Assembly: GCF_001625305.1 (NCBI RefSeq)
Contig: NW_017803490.1
Coordinates: forward strand, 656,049-720,048
Origin: Branchiostoma belcheri
Taxonomy: Eukaryota; Chordata; Leptocardii; Amphioxiformes; Branchiostomatidae
Length of the DNA stretch: 64,000 bases
Direction of reading: 5' to 3'
The translations under genes were made by a program, and so were the position numbers. Positions 26,308 through 37,028 of this stretch are shown here, piece after piece (positions within the stretch are counted from its first letter, which is position 1; every line of letters begins with the position of its first letter). Below the pieces are notes generated by a model. It did not search any database. It saw only the letters and a program-made list of their open reading frames with translations, and was not told the origin of the DNA.

Positions 26308-29300
26308 TTGATTGATTGATTGGTTGATTGATTGATTGAGCCTCACCTCCTATCATTGAGATGTCCTGGAATACAGGTGCACTGTCCGGTGGTGTGGTTA
26401 CACTCCTGGCTGGCGGTACAGTTGCAGACCTGCCCACAGTCAGCTCCGAAGAAGCCCAGTGGACAGATCTCGTCACACGTCTCCCCGGTCCACCCAGGCT
26501 TACAGTGGCACGCACCTTCCCAGGCCGCACAGCTGAGGGAAGAAGGACATTATGATTTAGGCCTAGGAAAAAAATATTGTGTTTCCTGTTTCAGTCCTGA
26601 AAAAATTAGGGTCAGTAGGTAGGGATTATCTTTTTTTTCTTGTTTTTTTTTACCTCTAATCAGTGATATCTATATAGGGGTCCATCTTATACAACTTGAA
26701 TACAGTTAAACAAAGTAAAACTTGCATGAGGACACTTTTATTTTCAATGTGAATGTTAGAAAACCAACTGTACAATGTTTTATCACTCAGGTGTCAGACC
26801 ATGGAGCTAGAAAAGGTTGACAAGCTTGAAAAATTATTACCCCTTGCAGGGATCCACCCCCAAAAAAGTCTAGGGTCAGCAGGTTTTTCTAGGGTCGGTC
26901 GCAACATGTAGGAAACTCTTTCATTTCATTTCTTTTCCTAGGCCTTAAGACTACTCGGAAACCAAAAGATTTTAACAGTATTCAATTGATATAAATATCT
27001 ATCAGTTTGTTTAAGTCATTACTGGAGGTTGTGTATGCCATGTCAATTAGGTTCAGGCATTCATGTCCCCCACTCCCACCCCCAACTTTACACACAACCA
27101 AAATAAATGGTAGGTTATTACTTAAGAATTGAGACGAAAGAAATTATGAAAATTTTACTCACTTGATGGTATTTGAGACGTTACACTTGCATTGGAAACA
27201 GTTGGGAGAATTATCGTTGTTGGTGTAATAGTTGTCTTTGCAAACTGGAAAAAAACAGACATGAATTAACACCTTTTTTTCTTGCCATCCTATATTCAAA
27301 TGCACATAAAATGCAAGGAAGGTAGTAATCTTTTAAAATGTTCACTAATCACCTCTTTCTGAGCACAATTGGCCCATCTGTCCTCGACCACAGCTGTTTG
27401 GAAAAAAAGGAAAAAGACATTCATTAAAACAAGGAATATCTGAATATTACACATGACATATTACTTATTTATTTTATTTATTTATTTTTATTTTATTCAC
27501 ATGGATTTTTGAGCATTGGATAGGAAGCACTTGTTGTGCTTATGTAAATCCGCTGCTCATAAAACATAATACAAATGTAAACATAAAGATGACATAAAGT
27601 ATAGCATTAACATAAAATGAAAGTGGCTGGCGCACCAATACCTAGCATGACATTATTGAGATTGGTCAAATCTTCCAGAGTGGTGGATATAGTTAAACAC
27701 AATATCAAAGATACGGCAGTTGGTAGGGTAAGGGAGGCTGGGGCTACCTGTAAGAAGTAAAGTACATAATGTGGCGTCGTTTACGTTGAGTGGGTCGGAA
27801 GGAAGTAAGTTTTCAAGATGAAGGCAAGATATGGATAACAACATTTTGGTCCTTTCAGTATTATAACATTTTACTTCACCTTATCATCATAATATGAAAA
27901 GCACTTTAATATGTTACAACTGTGAATGAGATGTGAAGCTGTCTCTTTATAACTCTGCTGCCAGTTTCATGGCAATTACAGTAATGTTATATAAAGAGTG
28001 ATGAAACACAAACTCTAAAAACTCCCTACTGTCGAATGTCGGTCTTTTACATTATTACAGAGTTGAGTATAATGGTAAGATAAAGTTTGATGGCGTAGGA
28101 TTTATATAAAGAAACTATTGTACAGGCATGGTACCTGACAATCCCAAATAGAATTTGCAAAATTAGAATGAGGGGCTGCCATGAAGTCAGGCCTTAAAAA
28201 AAATTAACTTTTCTTCCTACTGTCCCCTCACTGTCCAGAAAATAAATTTCAATTGTCCCGAAGTGAGGATGAACAGTCCCAACCTGTTTTTTTTTAAATT
28301 TTTGGAAGTATTCTATGATGATTTCAACTTGAAGTCAATATTATTTTGCTTATGTTCACTCCAAGGTTCACTATAATTATAGAGTACTCAAATTTGGGGC
28401 TTTTCTGGAGCCAAAAGCTGGGATGTGTGCCTGATCAACGAAAGAAGTGCTGACATTATGATGTTATATTTCTACTGTCCTAGAAATGTCCCAAAGTGAC
28501 TTTCTAGTTGTCCCGGCCTAGGGGTCAGTGGCCATCAGGACATCCTTAATTTCTAGTCCTGGAAGTTAAGAGAAGGGACCTGAGGACAGGTACTCACCTA
28601 CACATTCCGTTTGTATGCAAACAGTCACTACCCTCTTGGCATGCACATGTCTGTAGACATCCCCCTCCGTACTTACCAATCTCACACTCATTCTCACATC
28701 TGAAACACAAAACATGCATGATGTACAAAATGACTAATAAACTGGTGGACGTCCCAACTACTAAGTACCTAATACCAGCCCAGAAGAAATTCCATGCCTT
28801 CAAGAACCAGAGTTATCAACCAAGGATTGAGGTGTTCAAGAATTCATTCTTTCCTAGAACTATTGCAGAGTGGACTTGACTCACTGTCACCAAGTACGGT
28901 AAGGGCATTATCATTAGATAGCTTTAAACAATGTTTAGAGTTAGATGTTGAAGGGTTAGGTGTAACAAATTGATCGGTGTAATGTAGCCAGCTGCCGCCG
29001 CGCCGCGTGCGAAGCTGGTGTGTTACGTTGAAAGGCAGTTATACCGCCTATACAGAATACAGATACAGAAATCAGAGGTATAGATCTTATTATCACAATG
29101 ATACTGTAATTCCTGATTTGTTCACTGTACTGATAAGTTCACTGTTTTCACTGTTGCTTCTGCACAGTGAACTTATCAATACAGTTAACAAATAATTCCC
29201 GGACTTTCTTTTTCCTACAACTGTCGCCACCGTGAACATATAGTTACGTGAATATGTCCATTTTTCTCAGACCGTGAAATTTTGCTGCCGTGAACATAAA

Positions 29301-32300
29301 GTGAATTACAGTATATCATATGTATGGAGTTTTTATTCTTGGTGTATTTGTCTGTTTGCATGTGTATTTATACTTACCTGGTATTTACTTTAAGACACAA
29401 TGGAATATGTAAAGACTTATGAGAGCAAAATTTACGATAATAAATGAAACAAGAAATTAATTCTCAATACATTTCTTTTATTTCAAGGAAACTTCCCGAT
29501 ACAAAAAGCCATTACATTGTAAAATAATGTAATAAAAGTTACATATGCAAAATGTTTCAAGTGTTATAATCTTAGACATGAGGAGCAATCCCCGGGGGAG
29601 GAGACATCCTTCCGCGGAAGGGTTTTGTGAGAGATTTAGATTTTCATGTTCGTAGCCGTTTCTCTTGTTTGGGTGGACGGATTCTTTTGAGACTCAGTAT
29701 ATGTTTTGCTATTGGGCTGCAGATAATGCACGTCCTTTTGTCTTTATTGCATATGTGTTTTCAGGCGTGAAAATGGTGCCTATTGGTGGCCCCAGAACTC
29801 CCCTTTGAGCATGAAAGTGGTCGCGACCATTGACCTTTGGCGTGTATTAGGTATTGGCGGTCTCGTCCACGAAAGTGACCCCGCGCAACAATTGTTGTTG
29901 TAAACAACATGTAAAAATATACAATAAAAAGCCCGGAGGTAGAAAATCTCAGATTTTACTTGTTTCAAAATGTATTCTCACCTGATGCCCACGTAATTAT
30001 AACCTTCTGTACAGTGGCAGGCTTTGTGTCCCACATTCCATGTTCCACCATGGTAACAGGTTGTGTCTAAACAAAACAAAATCTTGTTGTTAAGGCCATA
30101 ACAATTCAATTTGTTGTTTCTCAGATTTTTCCATTAAAAATATGAAGCGACTGGGCGAAAAAATAAAAATAAAAACAGGTCTAGGAGCCATCAAGTCAAA
30201 ACAAAAGACTGGGTTAATAATTAAACAATGAATTTTGAACTTTCAAGCATGATAGATGGAAAAACTGAAAGATTTACTAGGAACAAGGAGGTTAAATACA
30301 TTTAACCTCCTTGCTAGGAAGAAAAGAACTTTTCTCAACTGTTCGGGGGGGGGGGGGCAAAATAAGAGCATTTTTTAGTTTATTCAGTACCAGAATCTTT
30401 TTTTTTTTTGCAAATCAGAAAAATATGAAGAGGGAAATCCGAGAACCAACAAATTAAATTGGTGTGCCTTAAGTATGAAAAACATGTAGAAACAAAACGT
30501 GCTAAACAAAAATGCAATGTTAATGAATTTGAAGGTAAAAGATACTGTTACTGCATGTTCAAAACAACTTAATCTACCATTGAAGCATTACCGACATGCC
30601 TGAATTTTAATACCGTTCTGCAATGCCTGGACAACCCCATGCAGACCCTCTTACACACAAGTTACAGGGGGGTATTCACCTTTGACCTCGTATATAGGTG
30701 CAGTTAAAACTATGTGCCAGCTTATTCGGGAAAATAAATGTACAAACGGCCAATTTTCTTCGTCTTCCTTCGTTCACCAATAATTGTTACCACTTATTGA
30801 TAAAATTGATAGTGCTGCCGGTTCTCTGAGTCTTACAAATAACGGAATGAAGCTACAAAAGTTGACTTACTTATGTTGATGTTAGCACACTGGTCGCTGG
30901 GTGGGTCGGTATCACTACAACACGTCTGGGTCGACTTGCATGTGTCTGGTTCGTTACAGCGTGGGTAGCAAATAGCTGTGGGTGTAAAAAAAAGATGAGA
31001 GTAATGTAGAAACAACAAGACTAGATCGTCTTATCGTTTATCCAAACGATAGAAACGGGAAAACCAAACCTTTTTCACTCCACTGCCTACCGAATCACAT
31101 GTTCTACGACGTCATTCACGAGTTTCCCATCCCCAGCATGCATTACGAAAACAGGGGTCTAAACCTCATTTGCATAGGACAGGAAGGCATCGTAATAGTA
31201 AAAGTACTTTAATTCGACCCATAGTAATGTAATTAATGTTGAGCATAAAAATGCCCCAACGCGTCAAACACTGAAAAACAAGCTGTTTAACGTCACCAGG
31301 ATCATTCCGATGCCTTCCTGTCCTATGCAAATGAGGTTTAGACCCCTGTTTTTGCAATGCATTCTGGGAATGGGAAACTCGTGAATATGCGGTGGATTGT
31401 TCGATTCTTGATAAAGAGACGGTCAAAAAGTTTCTAACTTTTTTAAAAATTGTTTGAAAACTACAGTTCATTTCTGTTCGATAATTTATTCACTCTTTAA
31501 CAATAGTTAATTGGTTTATTGTATAAAACGAAAGAAAGATATGCACGAAAATATTTATGTTTATGCATGGCACCCCCCTGGACTTTAGAAATGGAATAAC
31601 CCTAAGCTCTTACGTTCACAGTGGTCGTCCACTTGCTTGTACCCTTCACAGCAAAACGTCTCCATTTTCAACTGTGGTCTTTGGACCGTCCTGTACACTC
31701 GTATATATGTAGTGCTGCAAAGATATAAAAGATTAAAGATTCTTTATTGACACAACAAAAAAGTACAGAGACTTTTGTATGGTCTTCTACAACTTAACTA
31801 AAGATCTAACAAAGCTAAATACATGTGTGGATAACGTCATCTTACGTACAGAGTATACATGTATGTATGATGTAACAATAAAGGTTAACTATTCTCTAAC
31901 ATGTGTTCTCTAAGATGTGTTCTTTAGTTTAAGGTGAATTACAACAAAGAAATTATCATCTTATTAAATACGACATTTTGTATACAGACACTGTACAAAT
32001 GCAATATTAAAAGGTTCGAACTTTTCAAACTCTTTATACTAACGTTATGATTGGTGGACAGAAAGCGGGTATCCCACAATTCCCGTCCGTGATGGTGACG
32101 TAGGGCTCACGTGTACCAATCAGCTGCGGCGAGACATCCCTGCAAAACCATATAAGGAATTAATGGCCAAATGTAGTTTATTGTTTAAGGATATATATTG
32201 TAACGCTGATATACGTAAAAAAAAGACACGTTTTCCTCATTGTTCGTATTCTCTGAATCTATGGCGTATAGTTTAGATTGAGCACTTCACACGAGAAGTT

Positions 32301-32907
32301 TTAAAACTTTCACAGATTTTTTGTTAGTAGGTAGATTACTTTTGCTATTTTTGATGTACCCGCAATGTTACAGATTTGATAAAGATTATAACTAGAAAGG
32401 TAACATTTGCAAATCAAATGCATAATGTTTACCTTCGCAAATTATTAATGGTCTGCTCTGTTAATTCTTACTCAAACACATTCGGTGACTGGAGTCTAAA
32501 TCCCTCCCGCTATAAAATTGCAACATGATGTAACCTAACACTAGTTACCATGGTAACAGACTTTTGGTTCAGGTCATTGACCTTACTTGTTTGGAGAAGA
32601 AGAAGAAAGAGCAAAAAAAATATGCTTCCCTTCGGGTAAATTATGCGAATTTAAGCAGCAACTAAACGCACAACCTAGAGCTATTGGCTACAAACGTATA
32701 TTTGGTATACTTTACATAATTCACAATTGAGATAATTATATTTTCAATGCACCTTTCAAAAAAAAGAAAAGAAAAAACATACCAAATTTGCCGCCTACAG
32801 ACGTGGTCGGCGTCCGGGTTGAGTTTGGGATTGAACGATGTGACGTCATTTGCCACGACGGCAAGGAATGCTGACGTCATCAACGTCAGGAGAACACCCC
32901 TGAACAT
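12815..32907 (-). CDS. EMI/EGF/Ig single-pass receptor-like protein, 1070 aa
   Basis: The protein should be a cell-surface adhesion or engulfment-type receptor; ligand unknown. Exons: 32783-32907, 32044-32139, 31614-31714, 30871-30975, 29982-30066, 28598-28699, 27353-27393, 27163-27244, 26347-26532, 25555-25664, 24242-24405, 23370-23475, 22968-23111, 22337-22468, 21552-21680, 20803-20928, 19956-20084, 19155-19280, 18107-18439, 17372-17500, 16837-16962, 16219-16344, 14548-14653, 13608-13639, 12815-13086. Phase runs through all of them to TGA. Signal peptide about 1-20, EMI region about 35-107, EGF/laminin-EGF modules about 143-654, cbEGF 655-696, Ig 697-807, EGF 808-850, cbEGF 851-892, Cys-rich 893-934, membrane span about 935-953, tail to 1070. 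EMI plus laminin-type EGFs resembles MEGF10/Draper, but the Ig and cbEGF modules do not fit that family. The donor after exon 11 (GTGGGC) is weak. Confidence 0.85.
13162..13445 (-). mobile_element. Helitron-type non-autonomous element (family D)
   Basis: Element orientation is minus. The 3' side has the TTTGCAAAGCAAA hairpin; the terminal CTAG seen in other copies reads CTATAG here. The body (GGTCTGCTCTGTTAATTCTT, GTTTGGAGAAGAAG) matches the other D copies. Confidence 0.65.
14548..14653 (-). other. transmembrane exon of the receptor
   Basis: It encodes a run of Val/Leu ([19 protein letters not shown]) followed by [11 protein letters not shown], a membrane span with a basic stop-transfer segment on the cytoplasmic side. 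It fixes the topology as type I. Confidence 0.9.
15657..16043 (-). pseudogene. LINE fragment, C-terminal part of a reverse transcriptase ORF
   Basis: It reads [20 protein letters not shown] and continues to a stop at 15657, typical of the C-terminal end of Jockey/CR1-like non-LTR ORF2. Just upstream, [13 protein letters not shown] is read in another frame, so one frameshift lies near 15985. The sequence 15420-15656 is probably its 3' UTR. It lies in an intron of the receptor gene. Confidence 0.8.
17850..18065. repeat. interspersed repeat with CAATCAGAAGGCTCCATT
   Basis: It shares CAATCAGAAGGCTCCATT, a TCGGTGGTTA core and a CACCTYGGGGC segment with 22515-22925. Unclassified, in an intron of the receptor gene. 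Confidence 0.55.
18107..18439 (-). other. Ig-domain exon of the receptor
   Basis: One 333-base exon, phase 1-1, encodes a full Ig fold: Cys in HFRCQY, Trp in LFWRNG, and DQGNYSC as the D-x-G-x-Y-x-C signature. A run of six Asn (IDNNNNNN) encoded by repeated AAC at about 18293-18311 lies just after the Trp strand and may vary in length. Confidence 0.85.
18478..18545 (+). mobile_element. tRNA-like SINE head
   Basis: ATAGCTCAATTGGTAGAGTG (A box) and GTGAGTTCAAACCCC (B box) at tRNA spacing. The acceptor and T stems do not pair well, so it is a SINE head rather than a tRNA gene. The downstream part to about 18620 may be its body. Confidence 0.6.
18790..19104. mobile_element. family H element, left end unclear
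   Basis: GTGCACCCAAATATTTTTGT and the right end GAATTTCGAGCCCTG match the copies at 12372, 54524 and 57012. The left terminal repeat could not be placed. Confidence 0.6.
20436..20656. repeat. CTA/CTG trinucleotide array
   Basis: About 220 bases of alternating blocks of ACT and GCT triplets in an intron of the receptor gene. The long serine, threonine or valine readings over it are artefacts. Confidence 0.95.
20945..21222 (+). mobile_element. family D Helitron-type element, opposite orientation
   Basis: Reverse of the copies at 13162 and 61999. It ends with TGCATTTGCTTTGCAAATGT, the terminal hairpin, but the following CTAG is not kept. Confidence 0.65.
21240..21551 (+). mobile_element. probable LINE 3' tail ending in (AAAC)n
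   Basis: It contains CCCCAGGCATCTTTGAAAAG and CTGGTTAAATGGATAAACAA, running into AAAC repeats that end at the splice donor of the exon ending at 21552. Similar to 24480-24760. Confidence 0.5.
21884..22212. repeat. (GTGA)n microsatellite, about 330 bp
   Basis: Near-pure GTGA/GAGT repeat with GAGA and GTGT variants, in the intron between the exons starting at 21552 and 22337. Histidine/serine-rich translations of it are artefacts. Confidence 0.95.
22515..22925. repeat. interspersed repeat related to 17850-18065
   Basis: It shares the blocks listed for 17850 and carries internal direct copies of GACCCAAATAGAACACGAC (near 22663 and 22760). Confidence 0.5.
23501..23765 (-). mobile_element. family D Helitron-type element next to a splice acceptor
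   Basis: CTAG at 23501-23504, then the hairpin TTTGCAAAGCAAA. It ends 26 bases from the receptor exon that begins at 23475. Confidence 0.75.
23851..24216 (+). mobile_element. MITE, family A, TAA duplication, 25 bases from an exon
   Basis: Complete copy flanked by TAA (23848-23850 and 24217-24219). The receptor exon ending at 24242 lies just beyond. Confidence 0.85.
24480..24760 (+). mobile_element. probable LINE 3' tail ending in (AAAC)n
   Basis: AT-rich, with GGGGATTGCCCTCCAGGGTG, then CTGGTTAAATAAACAATAAA and AAAC repeats. No open reading frame. Confidence 0.5.
25255..25510 (-). mobile_element. tRNA-derived SINE, minus strand
   Basis: On the minus strand the head reads TGTGGTGTAGTGGACAGAG (A box) and GGTTCAATGCC (B box), followed by a CCCTTGGGAAAGGCAC body like the other SINEs. 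Confidence 0.7.
25699..25918. mobile_element. palindromic MITE, family G
   Basis: Inverted arms of about 80 bases (CTAAGCTTTAACTTCCAACA / TGTTGGAAGTTAAAG) with AACCTTGTTCACG in the inner arms and GACGTCACGTTCCAAGAGTA in the loop. A second copy is at 49726-49931. Confidence 0.75.
26258..26340. repeat. (TTTA)n then (TTGA)n next to a splice donor
   Basis: The tetranucleotide array ends about six bases inside the intron after the exon ending at 26347, so the donor GTGAGG is followed almost at once by repeat. Confidence 0.9.
26560..26944. mobile_element. MITE with GGCCTAGGAAA ends and TTA duplication
   Basis: The ends GGCCTAGGAAA and TTTCCTAGGCC are inverted copies flanked by TTA (26557-26559 and 26945-26947). 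The interior twice reads AGGGTCAG or AGGGTCGG. Single copy here. Confidence 0.75.
28187..28563. mobile_element. element rich in TGTCCC (family I)
   Basis: It shares CTTCCTACTGTCCC, CAAAGTGAGGATGAAC-type and GTCAGTGGCCAT blocks with 48823-49195. GAAGT occurs at both edges, which may be a short target duplication. Confidence 0.6.
28736..29075 (+). pseudogene. LINE 3' fragment with ORF2 C-terminus and tail
   Basis: Residues of the form [17 protein letters not shown] followed by a stop, then a GCCGCCGCGCCGCGTGC tail with ATACAG repeats. Same family as 35934-36214 and 48640. Confidence 0.75.
30094..30468 (+). mobile_element. MITE, family A, with a nested micro-element
   Basis: Diverged family A copy in an intron of the receptor gene. 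It carries an inserted palindrome at 30284-30312 and a run of about 12 G near 30345. Confidence 0.8.
30284..30312. mobile_element. 29-bp palindromic micro-element inserted in a MITE
   Basis: CAAGGAGGTTAAATAC...AACCTCCTT flanked by ACTAGGAA (30276-30283) and GCTAGGAA (30313-30320). The sister MITE at 8941 reads the same site once, uninterrupted. Confidence 0.75.
31114..31386. mobile_element. foldback MITE with about 75-bp arms
   Basis: The arms start ATTCACGAGTTTCCCAT and contain CCTCATTTGCATAGGACAGG. They are near-perfect inverted copies. No clear target duplication. Confidence 0.75.
31614..32907 (-). other. signal peptide and EMI region of the receptor (three exons)
   Basis: The first exon starts [19 protein letters not shown], a signal peptide. 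The three exons then give Cys-x-Arg-Arg-Gln-Ile-Trp, a middle Cys pair, a YIRVYRT strand and [15 protein letters not shown], the CCxG hallmark of EMI domains. An AG acceptor ends three bases upstream of the ATG, so a 5' UTR exon probably exists. Confidence 0.8.
32392..32643 (-). mobile_element. family D Helitron-type element
   Basis: CTAG at 32392-32395 with host A before it, the hairpin, the shared body, and a far end CTTCGGGTAAA resembling the inverted subterminal repeat. Confidence 0.75.
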
Positions 32908-33084
32908 CGTCTAGAATATGAAAAAAATATTGTTTGTGATGACGACAATAACATGACAATGTACACATGTAGCTTTTGACATACCAAATAACATATTTTG
33001 AAGCGATGATGGTTTTGGTTTTCTCTTTAAGCCCACGATCATGATACATGTATTGATCATTCTGGCATGCTCATTTTCATCTGA

Positions 33085-33205
33085 GTGAAGTTAGAAAGGT
33101 CCTGTTAAGTGCCTTTGCCAAGGGCACAAGATCAGTGACAAGGTAGGGTTCGAGCCCGGAACCTCTTGGCTCCGAGCCGAACACGCTACCGCTACGCCAC
33201 ACAAC
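33085..33205 (-). mobile_element. SINE fragment, minus strand
   Basis: Minus strand reads GTGTGGCGTAGCGGTAGCGT (A box region), then GGTTCCGGGCTCGAACCCT and the AAGGCACTTAAC body. It lies about 180 bases upstream of the receptor start codon. Confidence 0.75.
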
Positions 33206-33417
33206 CCCAACCATAATGCACTCATTTATTTAATTTGATGAAGAAGTTTTTATTAATTTCAAGCAAACCAAAATATAAAGGACAGAATATAATAATAAAC
33301 AACTTAACGTTACGTTTTTTGTTTGTTTGATAAATTATAACCGGGAAATCTGAGGCCATTTCCTAGCCGACGTATACGTTTGCAAAAACAAGATCATTCA
33401 ATATACGCATTCAGTAG

Positions 33418-33745
33418 CGTGCCTAGTCCAGTGGTTAGCGATCCTGCCTCTGGACTAAGAGGTTGGGAGTTTGAATCCCGGCTGTTGTCGCTCACCCGAC
33501 ATGTACGCTACTGTTTAGGGTAGCAGTCCTTAGGACGGGACGTTAAGCCGTGGTCCACTGTTCATTGTGCTTGTCGAAAAGAGCTAGGGGAATTTCCCCG
33601 GTACAATGAACCTATAAATACTGTACATAGCATCTGTCTTCTCTGTCACGACCAGTGGAAACTGGTTCGAGATCACTTTCTTTCACTTTCGTACGGATCT
33701 CGAAATTACCACCATTATACTCATCCGGTACAAGATAAGCTTCTA
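33418..33745 (+). mobile_element. tRNA-derived SINE, second head type
   Basis: A box CCTAGTCCAGTGGTTAGCGA and B box GGAGTTTGAATCCC, with a body containing GGACGGGACGTTAAGCCGTG. It differs from the GTCGTGTGGCG family. Confidence 0.7.
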
Positions 33746-33993
33746 TGCCTTTTGTTTATCTGCAGGTAGACGATCACGTGTCCATTCACACGTTGCTAGG
33801 CGACCCTGTAGCGACTGTCGTCTGATACTTTCTCTCAGCTAATCAAAGTCCAATTTATCGTCTGATACGGACCCCTGGGCAAACTGTTGAGTAAATATTT
33901 TCCCTTCAGCGGGCAACAAAGATTCTGAAAACCTTATGTTTTAATATTTTTAGAACTTGTAGCATTTTTGTGACATGCTGGAATATGTATCAG

Positions 33994-34567
33994 TACGTTA
34001 AATTTTGTTTTTGATGCACGCAATGTATGTCATTTGCTGTTTTACACATGTAACATGAATTGTCATGGTCGATATTTCATAATTTCATAAAGAAGATATT
34101 AAAGCATTGTTATGGAAAATATTTAAGATATGACAATATTAAAAAACGGTAAAATTAAAAACGGTAAGGCAAAATCAACAATATATCGGATATAAGTACG
34201 TTCATATTGATGCACGCAATGTATGTTATAATTGCTGTTTTACACATGTAACATGAATTGTCATGTTCAACGTTTCATAATTTTAAAACGAATATATTAA
34301 AGCATTGTTATGGAAAATATTGAAGATATGAAAATATTAAAAATTAAAAACGTTAAGCCAATATCAACAATATATAGGATATAAGTACGTTGTTTTTGGT
34401 GCACGCAATTTATGTTATATTTGCTGTTTTACATATGTAACATGAATTGTCATGGTCGACATTTCATAATTTTAAAACGATGATATTAAAGCATTGTTAT
34501 GGAAAATAATTAAGATATTAAAATCAAAACATAAAATTAAAAACGGTAAACCAAAATCAACAACATA
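33994..34567. repeat. three tandem units of about 190 bp
   Basis: Units near 33994, 34195 and 34384 share GTACGTT, GCACGCAATGTATGT, GTAACATGAATTGTCATG and TAAAGCATTGTTATGGAAAA. Confidence 0.85.
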
Positions 34568-34782
34568 TTTTGGGTTCCGTATATTTTCATTCAGACGGAA
34601 TCTTTAAGGATGATTTCGTTTTGAAAAGACTAACGATTTATGCGATGTGTCTTCAGTATAATTTACTGTCAATTTACTGAGTAAAGACGACGTATGGTTA
34701 CAGTGCGTGTGTTTATTGTTGGAATTGTTGCACGGGATTTCACGTCAGATGAGGTCAAACACAGAATGACAAAGATACCTTA

Positions 34783-35314
34783 GGCCGTGTTTATGTGAAG
34801 TCACCCAAACCGCGATTCGGGTAACTCACGTGCGCATTCCTCACATCTGGTCCACATGCCACACATTCCTTTGAAAACATCACAATTCGCCTGAGCTACA
34901 TTTATTGTTGTTTGATGAAAACACGCAAGGTAGCGTGTTATTAATGTCAGAGGTCAACGACCTGCTTGCTGGTGCCCCCCTCCCAGCGTATCTCGGCCGA
35001 ATGCCGACGTGACGGTCCCGCCAGAGGCGGTGAAGCTCGCCCTAGAACGGACACATTATTTGACCATTACTGCTCTTTAAGTTGCTGCCACGTCAAAGTT
35101 GGTATTGCATGAAATATCACCCCGTAATCCATGACCAGGCGAAGTTACATTGAAATCACATTGCGTTCAGACCGATTCGAAACCACCTCTAAAAGTGGCT
35201 TGGGATCAAGGCGCTTTCAACGTGATTTGGACCGTTCAGATAGAGCCACTTGAAACCGGCTTCGGGGTAAACCACATGTAAAGCGCCTTTGGGTGACTTC
35301 ACATAAACACGGCC
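34783..35314. mobile_element. MITE with GGCCGTGTTTATGTGAAG ends and TTA duplication
   Basis: The inverted ends GGCCGTGTTTATGTGAAGTC / GACTTCACATAAACACGGCC are flanked by TTA (34780-34782 and 35315-35317). 532 bp, with no reading frame of note. Confidence 0.85.
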
Positions 35315-35933
35315 TTAGTCTCTACCAGACTAACTACGCTGGCTATATATAGGAGAATATTTGCCAGGGGAGTTTGGCCGCCTTGTAGGTTTGATTGGCC
35401 GCGGAGAAAAAGAAACTGCCTCCCCGCGGCCGGACTCCCTTGGCCAATTTTACTCTTTTTGTCGAATTCTACGACCCGTATTCCCGTAGAAAGGCCTGGT
35501 GGAGGCTAAATATACCTAGTCATTACTATTATTGATTCAACTTCAAAATCTGAGTGTGTAAAATAGCAATATTTCGCTACTGGCAGCTGGCTACTGGGGA
35601 CTTGAACACGTGGCAGACGCACATTTGAACAGGAACTGTGCATAGCATTTATGTCCACGTCGGTAGACATTCCTTTTAAAACACAAGGAAACCGCGACAA
35701 GAAAATGAAGAAACGCAGTATCAATTCTCACACTACTGGGCATATTAGCTATAAAACCATGTGGGTAGATGATATTGTGCGAAGCATTCAACGTACAGTT
35801 TTCAACAGGACACGGCACATGACCCTAGTCATGTTATGTGTGTGTGTGTGAGGGGGGGTGGGGGTCAACACAAAATGTCGGCTGTGACGTACACACACAA
35901 ATATACCTGGGGAATTAGAGATCATTCTCATGT

Positions 35934-36214
35934 CATGCCTTCAAATATCAGAGTTATCAACCACGAATTGAGGTGTTCAAGAACTCGTATTTCCCCAGAA
36001 CTATCGTAGACTGGAACTCGTTGCCACCAAGCACAGTAGGGGCATCATCACTAGAAAGTTTTAAACAACACCTGCAATTAAATGAGCAAAGATTGGGTGT
36101 AACAAGCCGATCGGTGTAATATAGCCAGCTACCGCCGCGCCGAGTGCCTGTGAAGCTGGTGTGTTACGCCGAATGGCGGTTATACCGGCTATACTGATAC
36201 AGATACAGATTCTA
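35934..36214 (+). pseudogene. LINE ORF2 C-terminus and 3' tail
   Basis: It reads [20 protein letters not shown], then TIVDWNSLPPSTVGASSLESF, to a stop near 36119. The block R-T-I-x-x-W-N-S-L-P is typical of the end of non-LTR ORF2. The 3' UTR ends in ACAGAT repeats. 5' truncated; this segment itself is open. Confidence 0.85.
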
Positions 36215-36649
36215 CTAAAACACAAAGGTTAAACTGTTAGAGCTATGGTCTTCCCGTCATAGCTCTTATGCACATGCGCGGTGGTCCCCCTGGGGATCTC
36301 TCTGGAGTGAGAGTCTGGATGTGAATACACTATGAGAATGGACAGAGACTGTGTTGGGTCTTTATGTGTCTATTTCTGGATTTTTCTTCTAAATTTTCAG
36401 TGGTCTGCTGTTAAGTTTCAGATGTGCTTCAAAGACTTTGTCCCTGTTATTTGAGCGATATTATACAGCGTGGATCTTCAGGGCATGCAAGGATCTTTCG
36501 CTGACACTGAGAGCATCTAAAGAATGTCGTTCTTATAGGAAATGTTGACGCCTGAATAGTCTCAGAAAACATTGACCTTTTCCGTACAAAAGACGCCTTA
36601 CCGTCTTTCTAGCATGCACGGAAACATTATTTATGTTCTGGATCAATTG

Positions 36650-36850
36650 CAAGTAAGTTGCTATTTCGATGCAGCAAAACTGGAAATATTCTGAATAAGA
36701 TCTAGACGATCTTTATGATATTGACACATACTGCTTCACATTAACATTAATCAGTATTTCATACTTTGTGCATTTAAAACTGCAGAAACAAGCCCCAAGA
36801 TGAGTCCTTTATTTTCTGACTGGTACACTAAAAATCAGCCCAGGGCCCTT
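36650..36850 (-). repeat. fragment of the GGCATCCAGTGC element
   Basis: Reverse complement of part of 53935-54312, sharing CCCCAAGATGAGTCCTTTAT and CAAAACTGGAAATATTCTGA. Confidence 0.7.
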
Positions 36851-37028
36851 TGAGTAACATTTCAAAACATCTGAATATACAAAACACAAAGTAACACTGC
36901 GAAGCATTAACTTGTATCTTTTTATGGATACGGCAGATCTGAAAAGGTAAATAAATGTAAACACATGAATTTCTTTTAAAATGAAATTAAACGAATCCTT
37001 CATCGTATACTATTTGCCATATTGTATA

